Origin: Hippophae tibetana
Lineage: Eukaryota > Streptophyta > Magnoliopsida > Rosales > Elaeagnaceae
Reading direction: 5' to 3'
Assembly (NCBI GenBank): GCA_037013495.1
Contig: CM072812.1
Coordinates: 39,677,001 to 39,741,000 of the forward strand
DNA length: 64,000 nt
Shown: piece by piece, positions 43,294-55,685 of the stretch
Layout of the letters: each line of letters opens with the position of its first letter
How positions within the stretch are numbered: position 1 is the first letter of the stretch
Made by a program: the position numbers and the translations under genes
Notes under the pieces: model-generated
What the model saw: only the letters and a program-made list of their open reading frames with translations
The model's database searches: none
What the model was told of the DNA's origin: nothing

Positions 43294-46200
43294 ATGCCGC
43301 TCAAGTCTTTGGACGCAACCCTCTCCACCTTCGACAGTGTGTTTGAGAAATTCAAATCGGAGGCATCCAATAACAAGAGCAACCTCATTCTATTCTTGGC
43401 TGACAATGACCCATCTACTTCTCTCAGCTGGTGCCCTGGTATATTTTATTTACATTCATGTTCAAATTCATTCTATTTCTTGATTGTTTGAGATAATTTC
43501 AAGTACCCTTCACTAGATTCTTGTGAAAATTTTAATTTTTTTAGGGAACTTTTATTGTGGGTTTTTGTTACTATATGCCCTGATTACTCTGGTTTGGAGG
43601 TGGATCCATACGCTTTAATGGTCATGTATAAATAAGAAAAAGTTTCAAGATCTAAGCATTAGGATTCTGAAATTTATAAATTTAGATTGATCTCATGAAC
43701 GAAGGCATTGGAATACTGATGACATTTGATTTCGGTTAATAACTTGTACACTAACATTAAGCAGCAGAAAAAGTGATATTGAACGGTTAATCCTGTTGCT
43801 TACAACAGGGTGTCACCCACTTCACGTGTTAGGATATTATCCACTTTGGTCCTTTAACTATAAGTTTAGTGAGATCTCACGACATTACTTCTAAGAATAA
43901 CCCCAAAATGCGTTATGTCATTTACATAGTGGTTATCCTTTATAAGTACATCATCATTTAACTTTTTAGACAATATGCGACATGTGTAGGTACACAGCAT
44001 TATACACTCTCATTTAGAGAGTCTCACGTTCTCGTAAGAACGCAAGCCTATATGACCCATTAGGATTATGGCTCTAATACCAACTGATACAGAACGGTTA
44101 ATCTGTTTGCTTACAATGAGTGAGACCTACTCCACGTGACACGATATTGTTCATTTTGTTTTATGACTTGATAATTCAGCGGGACCTCACGGTTTTGTTT
44201 CTAGGAAAAAACCCCAAAACACGTCATGTCATTTAGAGTGTATTCATCATTTATAAGTATATTATCACTTAGCTTCTTAAGCAATGTGGGACATGTGTAG
44301 GCATATTGCATGAAAAAATTGAAAAAATTGCCTTACAAACTAGTTTATCAAAACATTTTATTTTCAAATCTTGGAAGATGTGTCTGCATGTAGTAAGGAC
44401 GTGGAAAACTTACTAGAGCCACCCAATCCAACCCAAAAATTTTGGTTCTAAAAAATTGTTAGTTTGGTTTGACTTTATGAAGTACCCCTTTCTTATGTTT
44501 TCAAATTCTATAAACTAATCATAATTGAACTAATTATAATATATATTTATTAAATTTAAGTTTTTTTTTCATCCTTTCATTTGTCTTTTCTTACCTTTTT
44601 CAAAAAATAACAAATCCTAACATACCTTAATAGTTTTCTATCTCCTTAAATTGTTCTTTCCCTTTACTTAATGTATGAGATAGATGTTGAAAGTACTTTG
44701 TCTATTTTACACCCAAGATTGGGTTCATTATCGTAATAGTAATACGATTTTATTTTTTGTACTCTTTTTATTCAGATTTTTAAGGTGTTACCTTAATGAT
44801 ATCACCATTTAAAAAAAAATGTACCAATTTGATACAATTTTTCATTTAATTGAAGACTTTTTACATACCAAGTAATAAACTTGCAATATTCAATGGACAT
44901 TTTTGGATAATCAATTAATTGATTATCTCAAAATACTGTCTGAATATCTTACATATATATAACTATACATGTGAAAAATGTCCAATTAAATGATAAATTA
45001 CACCAAATTGGTACATTTTTTTTTAAATGGGGATACCAATAAGGTATTACCTTAAAAAAAATCTAGGTAAAAAGATACTAAAAGTAAAATTGTGGTATTA
45101 CTAAAATAACAAATCCCCCTAAACTACTTTATGCTTTTAGAATTGTAGTATTTTAAAAATATAAATTCTGATACTAGGTAGTCTTATATAATTAAATTTA
45201 TGGGAGAAGTATAAAAATTACAAAATATATGTCGAAGAACCAATCCACCAGTTTTGGGTTAGATTAGTTTTAGAAAAAAGAGTACATGCGGTCACTTTAT
45301 TTTAAAAAATTGGATACATTGGTCACATTTTTGAAATTTGTACACTTAGTCATCTTATTATTATATGTGTGAATACTTTAGTTCTTTTATGTCAATTTTA
45401 GTTATTCTAATCGCTTTATTTTTTCATATATTTTTCAACTTTTTAAGACATTTTCATCTTAAAATGTCTACCAGTCCTTTGCTAGTAAAATTTATTTGGG
45501 TTTTGTTTAAGTTTTTTTCCAAAAAAAAAAAATAAAAACTAAAAAACCAAAATTCAAGAAATGGCTAATGTCAAATAATGCAACTGACTAAAGTGTTCAA
45601 ATTTTAAGAAAATTGACTATAATGTGTCAAATTTGTAAAAGTAAAAGTGATTATAGCGTCACAATACTGTGAGCTAAAACTGAACCAATCTATGGCACGC
45701 CCCTAGCATGTAGTGTAAGTAATGTGACTCATTGTATCATTGGAATACATATGAGACATTATTTTTTGTAATTCGAATTGAAGGATAATATAAAATAGTC
45801 AATCCCAGTGTAGCATAGTTTTAGAGTATGTTATTGCTGCATGCTAGACAGAATCTGTTTACAATTGGTTTTTGCATCTTATAAGAGTTCACTAGTGAGA
45901 GCTTCATATCAAGAAGATTCAAGCTTCTATATGTTCATTTTGTGTAACTTTGGAGAAGATCATTATTTTTCTTTTAGAGACTAGAGAGGACAACAATAAT
46001 GATATCTTCCTGAATAAGGTGGGAAATGTTATTTGACCCAGAAACCATTTAACCTGGAATGCTTCAACTGTTCTGGAATGCTATCAAATCTTAAACTTTT
46101 GTGGGCCTGTATTCTTGCTGGAATGCTATGATATTCAAATTTTTGACTTTGTATTCTAGATTGTGTGAGGGCTGAACCTGTAATCTACAAAAAGCTGGAA

Positions 46201-46413
46201 GCTAAATCTGGGGATATTGCAATTTTGAGAGCTTATGTTGGAGATAGGCCAACATGGAGAAATTCCCAGCATCCCTGGAGAGTAGATTCAAGGTTCAAGC
46301 TAACTGGAGTTCCAACTTTAATTCGTTGGGAGAACGATGCGGTTAAAGGTCGTCTTGAAGACCATGAAGCTCATGTTGAAAATAAAATTGATGCGCTTGT
46401 TGATGCAAACTGA
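43294..46413 (+). CDS. Clot: thioredoxin-like protein Clot (TXNDC17/DUF953 family), two exons
   Basis: Exon 1 is 43294-43438 and exon 2 is 46160-46413. The intron 43439-46159 has GT...AG borders (CCTG/GTATAT and TTCTAG/ATTG). The spliced ORF is 132 residues, close to the ~134 of Arabidopsis Clot. The splice falls inside the Asp codon of the redox motif WCPDC (about residues 46-50), followed by VRAEPVIYKKLE, then RAYVGDRPTWRN, HPWRVDSRFKLTGVPTL and KGRLEDHEAH. All are signatures of the family, including the cis-Pro before TL. Clot proteins are cytosolic disulfide reductases with a CPDC centre. No transit or signal peptide is seen. The intron is long for this gene and full of small mobile elements. 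Confidence 0.96.
43774..44310 (-). mobile_element. TRIM (miniature LTR retroelement) in the Clot intron
   Basis: Two 226-base direct repeats (43774-43999 and 44085-44310) share TGATA...GAACGGTTAATC, CCAAAA(T/C).CGT(T/C)ATGTCATTT, TTATAAGTA and ACATGTGTAGG, with ends TG...CA. Between them are 85 bases with an initiator-Met primer-binding site on the minus strand (TGGTATTAGAGCC, 44070-44082). There is no coding capacity. LTR length, total size (537 bp) and layout fit a terminal-repeat retrotransposon in miniature. The two LTRs have diverged strongly, and no target duplication is visible. Confidence 0.85.
44721..45119. mobile_element. fold-back MITE in the Clot intron
   Basis: The ~400 bases form a long imperfect hairpin. 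The left arm (44721-44905) and the reverse complement of the right arm share GTAATA, AAGGT.(A/T)TACCTTA.TG(A/G)TAT, CCATTTAAAAAAAAATGTACC, AATTTG and TTTAATTG. The outer ends GGGTTCATTATCGTAATAGT and the complement of ATTACTAAAATAACAAATCC are related. A perfect 22-base palindrome (44906-44927) sits at the centre. No coding capacity. The superfamily is undetermined because the target duplication is unclear. Confidence 0.8.
45270..45670. repeat. second, weaker fold-back repeat in the Clot intron
   Basis: Left-arm text TGGTCACATTTTTGAAATTT, ACACTTAGTCA and GTGAATACTTTAGTTC has loose inverse partners at 45588-45660 (GACTAAAGTGTTCAAATTTT, ATAATGTGTCAAATTTG). The symmetry is visible but much decayed. 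Confidence 0.45.
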
Positions 46414-46525
46414 GTTAACAATTGCCATGTGCGTTGTCTAGATCTCATGCATGTAATAATTATTACCCTTACAACTATAGTGTTTCTTACAGTTTCTTCC
46501 TATGAATTTGTGAAAGCAACAATTA

Positions 46526-46531
46526 AATAAA
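46526..46531 (+). terminator. polyadenylation signal of the Clot gene
   Basis: AATAAA lies about 113 bases after the stop codon, at a typical distance for a plant 3' UTR. T-rich sequence precedes it. Confidence 0.5.
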
Positions 46532-46559
46532 GAGTTCCTAAGAACATATTATGTGACAT

Positions 46560-47790
46560 CGTTGAACATATATTCAATGAGGAAAAAAGAAGTAATGATA
46601 TTCTAAGCAAATAGTAATGCATTTGCTTGGTAAGATTTGGATTTTCCCCTTTCAAAAAATAGGCATTTCATTGCAACTTTGCAAGATACTAATAATTATA
46701 TTCAATCTTATGGCAATACTTTGATGGTGAAAATGATAAAATCAACATTGGGCATGGGGCTGTTTGAGTGACCCACAACCCTCCTATTTTTTTATATGAT
46801 CTAAATCCTTAACTGTTTTCACTTTTAATTAATAAAAAAAAAATATTTTTTACATTATAAAAGAAAAATGTACCATGAAAAGGGGTTAAAAATAAAATTA
46901 TATTTATAAAAAAGAGTTATGATATATAGTTTTTTATAATAAAACTAAAATATTTTATTTAATCATGAACTAAATGAACTAAAAATACAATAGGATATAA
47001 AGTTTAGTTTTTTAGATACATCAAAATTACAATTAAAAAGTTAATATTAGCTATTGTTAAAAAGTTAATATTAGCCGGTTGTACTTATCATTTAGGAGGA
47101 AATACTTTTGAGCTTTCTTTATTCGTCCCGTATTTTTTTCGTCCTATTGTTTGATTGAATCAATCAAACAAAAATATCTACTTGTACTTGTAGTTATAAA
47201 ACTTAAGAAATCTTTCACATCCAACCAATTATTTATGGCTAAAGTCATTTCTTTAATATGTTCATCTTCATCACCATAATCGATATTAAAAGTGGATTGT
47301 CTTAGACTTTGAAAGCTTTCTCCTAACAAGAGGCTTCATTATCTTCATTGTTAGGATTATATCTTGAGTCTTCCATCAAGTCTTACATGAAGGTTAATAT
47401 CAAAACGAGATTATTTACTAAATGAACTTAAGTTTATATAATATACCTTTTTAATTTCAATTAAAATATAAAGTAACAGAATAGTGTAGATAATAGAAGA
47501 GAAAAAATTGAACAACTTGCTATAAAAAGTTTAAAGATTAGTCCATGAAAGATCTTACATGCAATTACCAAAAGTGAAAGCACAATGAAGAAAGATGGAA
47601 AAGGAAAAGAAAGTTTAGAAAAAGAAGAGAATTTTGTTTTTCTAAAGAGTATCTTTTTTAAATTCAAAAGGAACAAATTCATGTACACTTTGTATGTTTA
47701 GTATGTCCCGTTGCACGTACCATCATTTGAAAAATTTTATGTCTGTATATTTAGATTGCTCTTTGCCAATCAACGAGCAAAGATGTAATA
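46560..47790. other. intergenic stretch, one unassigned short ORF
   Basis: Mostly AT-rich. A minus-strand frame of 61 codons at 47144-47329 (containing FNIDYGDEDEHIKEMTLAIN) has a protein-like composition with an acidic centre, but I recognise no family. It lacks neighbours or a promoter that would support a gene. Confidence 0.35.
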
Positions 47791-49330
47791 AGTTATTAAT
47801 GATTATGAAAGTAGAGTCATCGATGCACTTTTCTACTTAATATTTACTCGTTTTATTCAATAAGTAGTATTTTTAGGATTAATAATATTAAAATATGAAA
47901 TTTTGAGTGAAAATAGTTAAAAATATAATTTTTGAAATTTTTAAGGCATGAATTATCAAAAGTTTCCATGTGAATACCACGCATATAGAAGAGCTGACAT
48001 AACAAGCTATATGGACACCATGTAAGTAGAGAGGACTAATCACACAATGTCGTGTGTACTTGTGATGTAGCGTAATGCCATGTGTCAGCATAACGTTCAT
48101 TTCAATTTTCACTGCCTGGTCAACACGCTCACCACGTGTCATCACCTGATTCTTCCATTCTTTTGACTTATATACCACGCAAGTTGTAATAGCGAATCAT
48201 GTTGTGCCACGTGGTCCTAACTCAGCTTGCGTTGACTGAGACCAGTATCTCGTGCCACGCATCGCGCGTTGATTCGCCCAATGAATACCATGTGCCACGT
48301 GTTATGCTCTTATTAGCTCACGTTTTTTAATTTTTCTTTTTTTCATCTTAGCCCTTGATTTGAAACTAATTTGAAGATCCAGATTCTACCTGATATTTAA
48401 CCCCTTAATTGCCTTATAAATTCTAATGAGCCAAAATTAACATATTTTTTATCAGTTTTTGAAGCCAAGAAGAAAGAAAAATAAAAGAAAATTCAAAAGG
48501 AGATACAATTTTGGTAGAGATTGAACAGGAGATTGGTAATACAATTCAAGGGATTGATTGTATTTTCTTCTTCTCCTTTCTTTATCAATTTTTATGTTTT
48601 TCTTTATAAAAAAATTAAGCTACATGAACAAAATTATGTCTAGTTCATTTATTAATTACTAAGGGTCTTATGAACCTAAATTTTAACATGTTATAATATA
48701 ATATTTTACCCCAATTATGATTTTAATTTAATTATATTATTTAATCTGATTTCTATGCTATTAATTGTTTGACCAATAATTAATATATAGAGACAATTAA
48801 ATAGATTTGAGAGAATTATTTAATTTTGTCTTAATTAAATAACATGTATAGTTTCTAAAGAGAGATATGATTTTTATGTATATGATTCATAATTGATAAA
48901 ATTAATGAGTAGTATGTAACTTAATTGACATGAGAGTGTGATTAAGTTAATTACTATATGATGTGTAGTTTACTTAAGAAAAGAATATATGTTAAGTTAG
49001 ATTCAATTGATTATTAATTGATTAATAATTATATTGAGGGGATTTTAATGATTCACATATTTAAAAAATTGAGGGATTAAATTTTCCTAAATATTTTCTC
49101 ATATATATTCTTAACTATCAAATTTGACTTAATTAATTATTGTTATTTATTTTTAGTTATTTTAATTTTGATTTCTTGAAATATAAATACACTAGAAAAT
49201 TGATTTTTTTTTGTATTAAAAATTAGTTTCTAAAATATAACCTTCGTGTGAACTACATTTTCTTATCATTATATTACTTGTTGTGATATGTATACTTGCA
49301 TATTGATTATACACAATTCATGTCCGATCA
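47791..49330 (+). mobile_element. solo LTR I of the gypsy E family, degenerate
   Basis: Plus-strand match to E LTRs along its length: the GATTATGAAAGTAGAGTCAT start, a GC-richer middle with CACGTG at 48133, 48208 and 48296, GAGATTGAACAGGAGATTGG, TTATGAACC, TAATTGTTTGACCAATAATT, GACATGAGAGTGTGATTAA and an end ...CATGTCCGATCA. No primer-binding site or internal region follows. The left boundary is uncertain by about 10 bases, and no duplication is visible, so it is older than solo LTR H. It points in the opposite direction to H. Confidence 0.85.
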
Positions 49331-50706
49331 ATCACCACAAACACAATTTCTAATATTTCATCTCAAGAGCTTAACAAAACTAATGTTTCAAAATCTAACA
49401 AACATTAGTAGGGGTTTATAACTGTTCATTCGCTTTAGCATTCATTATATATGCTCAAAGTAGGTATGTATAGCAACATTATTTATGATAGTCAAACTAT
49501 TTGATTTAAACAAGTAAATCTAATATGCATTCCCACAAAATATCACCATATTTCTAGAGTTTAAATTAGGAACTATAGGCTCTTCCTTAAAGTTACATCT
49601 ACATTTACATAAGGTATTTTCTAAAATCAAAAGGTCTTTCATTTGATTGTAAATGAACAACGCTATCTTAATACTAACCATTTCAACAAAATAAGGTCAG
49701 ATTTCATTAGTTTGGACATAAGCATCATTTTTAATTTCTCTTCTTTTCTTTTTGCCCAATTCTTTTCATTATATGTCCTTTCTACATTTTTTTCAAGTGG
49801 TCCCCTTCTTACTATTGTTTTTTTAACTAAAATTTTTCAACAAGGGTATCTCTTAATTCAAGGGCTATCTTTTGAGTGTTTGACCATTTGTCAATTATAT
49901 CACCATTGACATTCATAAATCTTATTTTAGTGTTTTTATCATCTCATCTTTTTATTCAACTTCACTTTTTTTTAACTATATGGTACGACCAATGATTTTG
50001 GTTCAAAGGATAAGGAGTGCATATAAACAGTTACCTCATGTTGGCTCAAATTGGGTCACTAGGGATTGTCCTTATAAGAACAACGACATTAGGGACAATT
50101 TGTGCAAAAAAGTTCATCCTAATGCCTTAATCATTTTTCATAAAATACTCTATCAACATTCGCTTTGATAAATCTAAAAAGTTCCAGTAATCTAATCATG
50201 CTCACTCGAATTAAAACAACACTTTAAGAAATTAACATAGCACTTCACAAATTTAAAATGTCTAAAATTGCTTGCCTTTTCCTAATGCCTTAATCACTTT
50301 TCATGGTATGTTAAAGCTCATCAAGTATTACATTTATGCTTCACTAAATTGAGGTTCTTTTCAAGAAAGGAATATTATTATACAACTTATTGAAAGGACT
50401 AATGTCTATCCTAAGGGTTTATTTAAGATGTTGACTTGCATTTTTCAAAATGTGTCTAAAATTGCTCTTTCATATTTTTCTTTCTTTGTATTCTTAAACC
50501 TGATAGGAAAAGGCATAATAGGTTTATAAATATAAATAAGAGGTTAGGATACTACCTTGTGTGCCACCATAAGGTTTATGTGACGTGGTCTTCTCTTCTT
50601 CAAGCTCTTCCTTTTAGAGAGTCCATTCTTTTGGTTTGACATTTTTGGGGATTTGTTTGGGCTCATTCAACTATTTGCCACTTTTAAGGGTTGTGACATA
50701 GATTAA
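49331..50706. other. unassigned stretch between LTR I and LTR K1
   Basis: No coding match. The short frames at 49643-49909 and 49980-50168 have no family resemblance. C/T-rich text near 49730-49830 suggests decayed repetitive DNA. Confidence 0.4.
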
Positions 50707-51559
50707 TGTGACCTCGTGAACTCGAATCTTGAAACCAACAAACACGAAGTAGTTTGAGAACTCTAAGAGAATTAGACCCAATGGAAAATTGAAAATGATC
50801 CCAGAAAGCTAGTATTCAGATTGTAGTAGTACCTTGATTCTATGGATATTATGTAGCAAAGATCTAACGAAGATAAGATGCCATAAGGTTTGTAAATTCC
50901 TTGATAAATCGGTTCACAAAGGAAAAACGAGGTAAAAAGCTCTCAACTTTGATTAAAAATCAAAAGTATAAATTGAACTAAATAGTTTGCTAACATTTGT
51001 GTAATTAATTGTATATACAACCAAAAAAAACCCAAAGGAAAAACTAATTAAAAAATAATAGTAAGAGTTTGAACCAATCAAACATGCGAGAATAATATTT
51101 TACATGTGGCACACATTAAATCATGACACGACATGGTGTAAAATTTGGTAAAACAAATTTGATCTGAAAGGTCTATAGTGCGGTGCCTCTTCAATTTCCT
51201 AAATCAAATTTTCCTAAATTTCTAGCTGTAAATTATGAGTCCATTTTGATTTAGTAATAATCCAAATTTAACAATTTGTATTTCTATAATTAATGTGCCC
51301 TATTAAGTCAACTTTTCAATGTAATTTGAATTACCTCTATCGAATATTGGATGTCAAAGATATTACATAAATGTAATAACTGCTCAATGATATTTCACAA
51401 ATTAGGATTTTTTTTATCATTTCTTATGCTCCACGTCTAAGCAACCCAACACTTATAGCAAACATCCAAATAACTTGAAAATAAGCCCAATAAGTGACTC
51501 TTTGAATAATAGGCCCAATTGAAACATGACACTTTGGTAATTCTCCTTGATTCTTATCA
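50707..51559 (-). repeat. LTR copy K1 of element family K
   Basis: Homologous to 51603-52341 and 62415-63267. Shared blocks are CTCGTGAACTCGAATCTTGAAA, GATCC.AGAAAGCTA.TATT, TCTATGGATATTA, AAAAAGCTCTCAACTTT, GTTTGAACCA.TCAA.CAT.CGAGA, ATTAAATCATG and the end CTTGATTCTTATCA. The orientation is taken from the primer-binding site beside K3, on the minus strand. Only 43 bases separate K1 from K2. Confidence 0.85.
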
Positions 51560-52341
51560 TTCCTCTTCCTTAAAAAGATCTATCCTTAAATCTTTGCTAA
51601 AATGATGTGAACCCGTGAACTTGAATCTTGAAATCCACAAACATGAAGTATTTGAGAATTCCAAGAGAAACGACCAAAGATCCAATGACAAACTAAAGTG
51701 ATCCTAGAAAGCTAATATTTAGATTGTAGCAACATATTGACTCTATGGATATTACACACCAAAGATCCAAAGGTGATAGAATTCCATAAGGGTTGCAAAT
51801 TCCTTGGTAAGTCAATTTGTAAAGGAATAACGAGGCTAAAAAGCTCTCAACTTTCATTAAAAACCAAAAATACATATTGAACTAAGTTATTTGCTAATAG
51901 TTAGATAATTAACTATATATATAACCAAAAGCAAACCCTAAGGAAAGGTTAATTAAAAAAACTAATCAGAGTTTGAACCAGTCAAGCATACGAGACTAAT
52001 AATTTATGTGTATAGGCCACCGCTCACATTAAATCATGTCGCATCGTGGTGTAAAAATTGGAAAAACAAATTTGATCCAAGAGGTCTATTCTGCGACGTG
52101 CTTTAAATCATGTCGCAATGTGCGTTTAATTTCTTGAATCAAAATTTTCCTAGATTTTTGGAAGGAATTTATGAGTCAATTTTGACCTAGTAATATTCCA
52201 AATTTCCAATGTAATATGAATCACTACTATAAGATATTTGATGCCAAATATATCATCATAAATGTGACAGTTATTCAATGACACTTTCCAAATTAAGATT
52301 TCTCTTTGATCGATCATTTCTTATGCTCCACCTAAGCAACT

Positions 52342-53818
52342 TGCTGACTCTATGAAAATAGAGTCATTAGCGCACTTTTGTACATAATATTAACTTATTT
52401 TATTTAATAAATAGTATTTTTATGGCCAAAAAAATTAAAATATAAACTTTTTAGAAATTTTTAACGCAGGACCAATCAAAAGCTGCTACGTGGCATGCCA
52501 CACAATAGTGGAGCTGACTCGGAAAGCCATGCAAGTACAAAGAGAGAATCATGTCATGCTGAGTGTGAGGAGGAAAAACACGCACCACATGTCAGCACGA
52601 CGTTCAATCTGAGTTTGGAAATCGGTAAACGTGCCATGCCATATGTCACCACGCTATTGCTCCGCATGTTTCACCCGTACGCCATGCCATCTGTTCCCAC
52701 GAATCACATCATGCCACATGTTGTTGACTCAGTGAGCGTTGATTCTAATCGGTCACCCTTGCTATGCATCGCTCCTTGATTCGCCCAATGAATTTTTGAT
52801 GCCACGTGTCGCACTGTGATTGGCTAAAACTGTTAGTTTTTCTTGTTTTGATCATAGCCCTTGATCTAAAGCTGATCGGATGGTCCAGATTGCACCTAAT
52901 TTTTATTTAAACCCTTAATCACTCCATAAACCCTAATTAGCCTCCATCAGCATAATTTTGGTCAGTTTTTGGAGCTAAAAAGAGAGAAAAATACAGAAGA
53001 ATTTAAGAGAAGACATAATTTTGGTGGAGATTCAAGAGGAAATTAATTCTACAATTCAAGTTATTGATTGTATTTTTTTTTTACTCTTTTCTTTATCAAT
53101 TTTATGTCTTTCTTTATAAAAAAATATGAGCTTTATGAATACAATTATGTGTAACTAATTTATTAATCTAGGGATCTTATGAACCCAATTTTTACCATGT
53201 GATGATATAAATTTTTTTCCCAATTATAATATTAATTTAATTATATTATTTAATATGATTTTTATGTTATTAATTGTTTGGCCAATAATTTATCTATAGA
53301 GGCAATTAAATAGATTTGAGAGAATTATTTAATTGTTTGTCTTGATTAAATAACATGCATAGCTTCTAGGTAGAGATGTAAAATTCTTATGCATGTGATC
53401 CATAATTGATGAACTTAATCAGTAGTATGCAATTTAATTGACATGAGAGTGTGATTAAATTAATTATTATATGGTGTGTAGTTTACTTGAGAGAAGAATA
53501 CATATTATATTGGGGGGATTTTAACGATTCGTATGTTTAGAAAATTGGGGGATTAAGTATTCCTAGATATATTCTTATATATCTTTTTAGTTGCAAAATC
53601 TGATTTAATTAATTATTGTTATTTACTTTTAGTTATTTTAATTTTGCTTCCTTAAAATATAAAAACACAAAAAAAAATCGATTTTTATTATTTTTAGTTT
53701 TGAAAATTAATTTCTAATAAAATAATCTCTGTGGGAATAATCTTTACTTATCATTATATTACTTGTTGCGATACGTATACTTGTGTATTCATTGCACACA
53801 AGATTTGTGTGACGATCA
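52342..53818 (+). repeat. left (5') LTR of gypsy E
   Basis: 1477 bases from TGCTGACTC to GACGATCA. The middle, 52480-52810, is GC-richer with ACGTGGC, CACATGTC and CACGTG (52803-52808) motifs, the likely promoter region. A TATA-like TTTATTTAAACC follows near 52900. An internal deletion relative to the right LTR removes about 40 bases near 53500. Confidence 0.92.
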
Positions 53819-53824
53819 AGTTTT

Positions 53825-53841
53825 TGGCATCGTTGCTAGGG
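53825..53841 (+). other. primer-binding site of gypsy E (tRNA-Asp)
   Basis: TGGCATCGTTGCTAGGG lies six bases after the LTR. It differs from the perfect tRNA-Asp complement seen in F at four positions, all C-to-T or G-to-A, as expected from decay of methylated DNA. Confidence 0.88.
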
Positions 53842-54066
53842 ATTATAAATATTAGAAATTAATAATTTTTTTAAAAAAAAATTCTTATTTTTTTTTCTTT
53901 ACTTTAATTTTAATTTATTTATTTTCTTTTAGTGACTTATTTATTTATTTATTCTAGTTAATTTCTTTTATTTATTTTCTTTACTTGTTATTAATTTATT
54001 TTTTACTTTAATTTATTTTTGGTTTTTATTTAGACATCTCCCTTAGTATTGTAGAAATATTGTTGA

Positions 54067-55380
54067 GTGTATTACATGAGTAGAGTTCGTGAGGGAAATG
54101 TTTTACCTTTAGATCTTGAAATTGAGCATACTTTGAGATCAATTAGAAAACAACAAGTCACCCAAGAGGAAAAAATGGCTAATCTATTAGAAATAAACAA
54201 TAATGAGCTAAACTTGAATAATCAAATGTTTTTTATATATGATAGAGATAAAGTTATAAATGAATATGTATTACATTGGAAGGGCTGAATTCAAGTATTA
54301 TAAGGCCAAACATACAAGCTAATCAGTTTGAATTAAAGCCAATGATGTTTCAAATGCTACAAATAGTTGGACAATTTAGTGGATTACCAACAGATGATCC
54401 TCATATTTATCTCAGATTGTTTATTGAAGTTATAGATTCATTTAAGTTCAATGGTGTGACAGACGAGGCATTTAGGCTTAGATTGTTCCCTTACTCTTTG
54501 CGAGACCATGCTCGAGCTTGGCTAAACTCTTTTCCACTTGATTCCATTACAACTTGGAATGGGTTGGCAGAGAAATTCTTAATGAAATACTTTCCACCAA
54601 CAAAGAATGCCAAGCTTAGGAATGTCACTACTTCCTACCAAGAACACGAAGGAGAATCTCTATATGAAGCATGGGAAAGATTCAAGGAATTGCTAAGGAA
54701 GTGTCCTCATTATGGTATTCCTTCTTGGATTCAAATGGAGACTTTTTATAATGATCTCAATGCTCAAACAAGGACTATCGTTGATGCATCGGCTAATGGA
54801 GCTTTACTAGCCAAATCTTACAATCAAGCTTATGATTTACTTGAGAAAATGGCTAGTAATAATTATCAATGGCCAATGGAAAAAATAATAGCCACAAAAA
54901 GTAGTTAGAATGCATGAGGTAAATGATATCACAACACTTATAGCTCAAGTTTCATCTTTGGTTCATCTTTTGAAGGTACAAAACTCGCTAGCGAGTATAA
55001 ACCAAGTCCAAAATTCAGGAGTGTCATGTGTGTTTTTTGGAGGAGCTCATTTGTTTGATAATTGTCCAAATAATCCTGAATCCATTTTCTATGTGGGTAA
55101 TGTGAATCGAAACAATAATCCATACTCAAATACATATAACCCAGGATGGAGACAACATCCAAATTTCTCTTGGAGTAATAACAACATTCAAGGTGGTAAT
55201 CAATTCAACCATCAATCATTTCCACCACCTGGTTTTCAACAACCACAACAATCAAAACCCCAAGAGAATAAGCCACCCACTGAGGACAATACAAGTGCTT
55301 TAATATGGATGATGAAAGACTTCATCCAATCAGTGAATACAAAAGTGTCAACTCAAGAGCCTTCAATTCGAAATTTGGAG
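54067..55380 (+). pseudogene. gag of gypsy E (Retrotrans_gag), three frame segments
   Basis: The segments 54067-54288, 54276-54908 and 54910-55437 lie in frames 1, 0 and 1 and together follow the gag of element F. They contain LEIEHTLRSIRKQ, then PNIQANQFELKPMMFQMLQ, the core AWLNSFPLDSITTWNGLAEK and SLYEAWERFKELLRKCPHYG, and a tail with NPYSNTYNPGWRQHPNFSW. The zinc knuckle is damaged (CVFFGGAHLFDNC). Frame changes at about 54280 and 54905 and a stop inactivate it. From about 55381 the sequence belongs to insert G. Confidence 0.88.
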
Positions 55381-55685
55381 AATAAACAACTCAAACGTCT
55401 TATAAATCTTTCAAAAATAATTAAAATAAAAGCATAATAAATTTAGATCAAATGCAACCCTAGAAAAATTAAATTACTTCATAAATTTAAAATAAAAATT
55501 ACAATAGATACAGAAAAATTAGATGAAGAAGAAGGAAAATTAAAACACAACTTAGAAGAAATATTTGGCACACGCAGAACACAACAAAAGCCAAAAAATG
55601 GCTTCTGCGTGTTCTGCAGTCCAAACCCGAGCAACACAAAATAATCTCCAAAACTCCAAAACTTTTTTACTCTCTCATACTATCT

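Noticed and set aside
43128-43406. 92-codon minus-strand ORF over Clot exon 1
   Set aside because: Antisense to a conserved exon, and not protein-like in sequence.
47144-47329. 61-codon minus-strand ORF as a host gene
   Set aside because: No homology recognised, no start context, splice partner or promoter. Kept only as a note within the intergenic entry.
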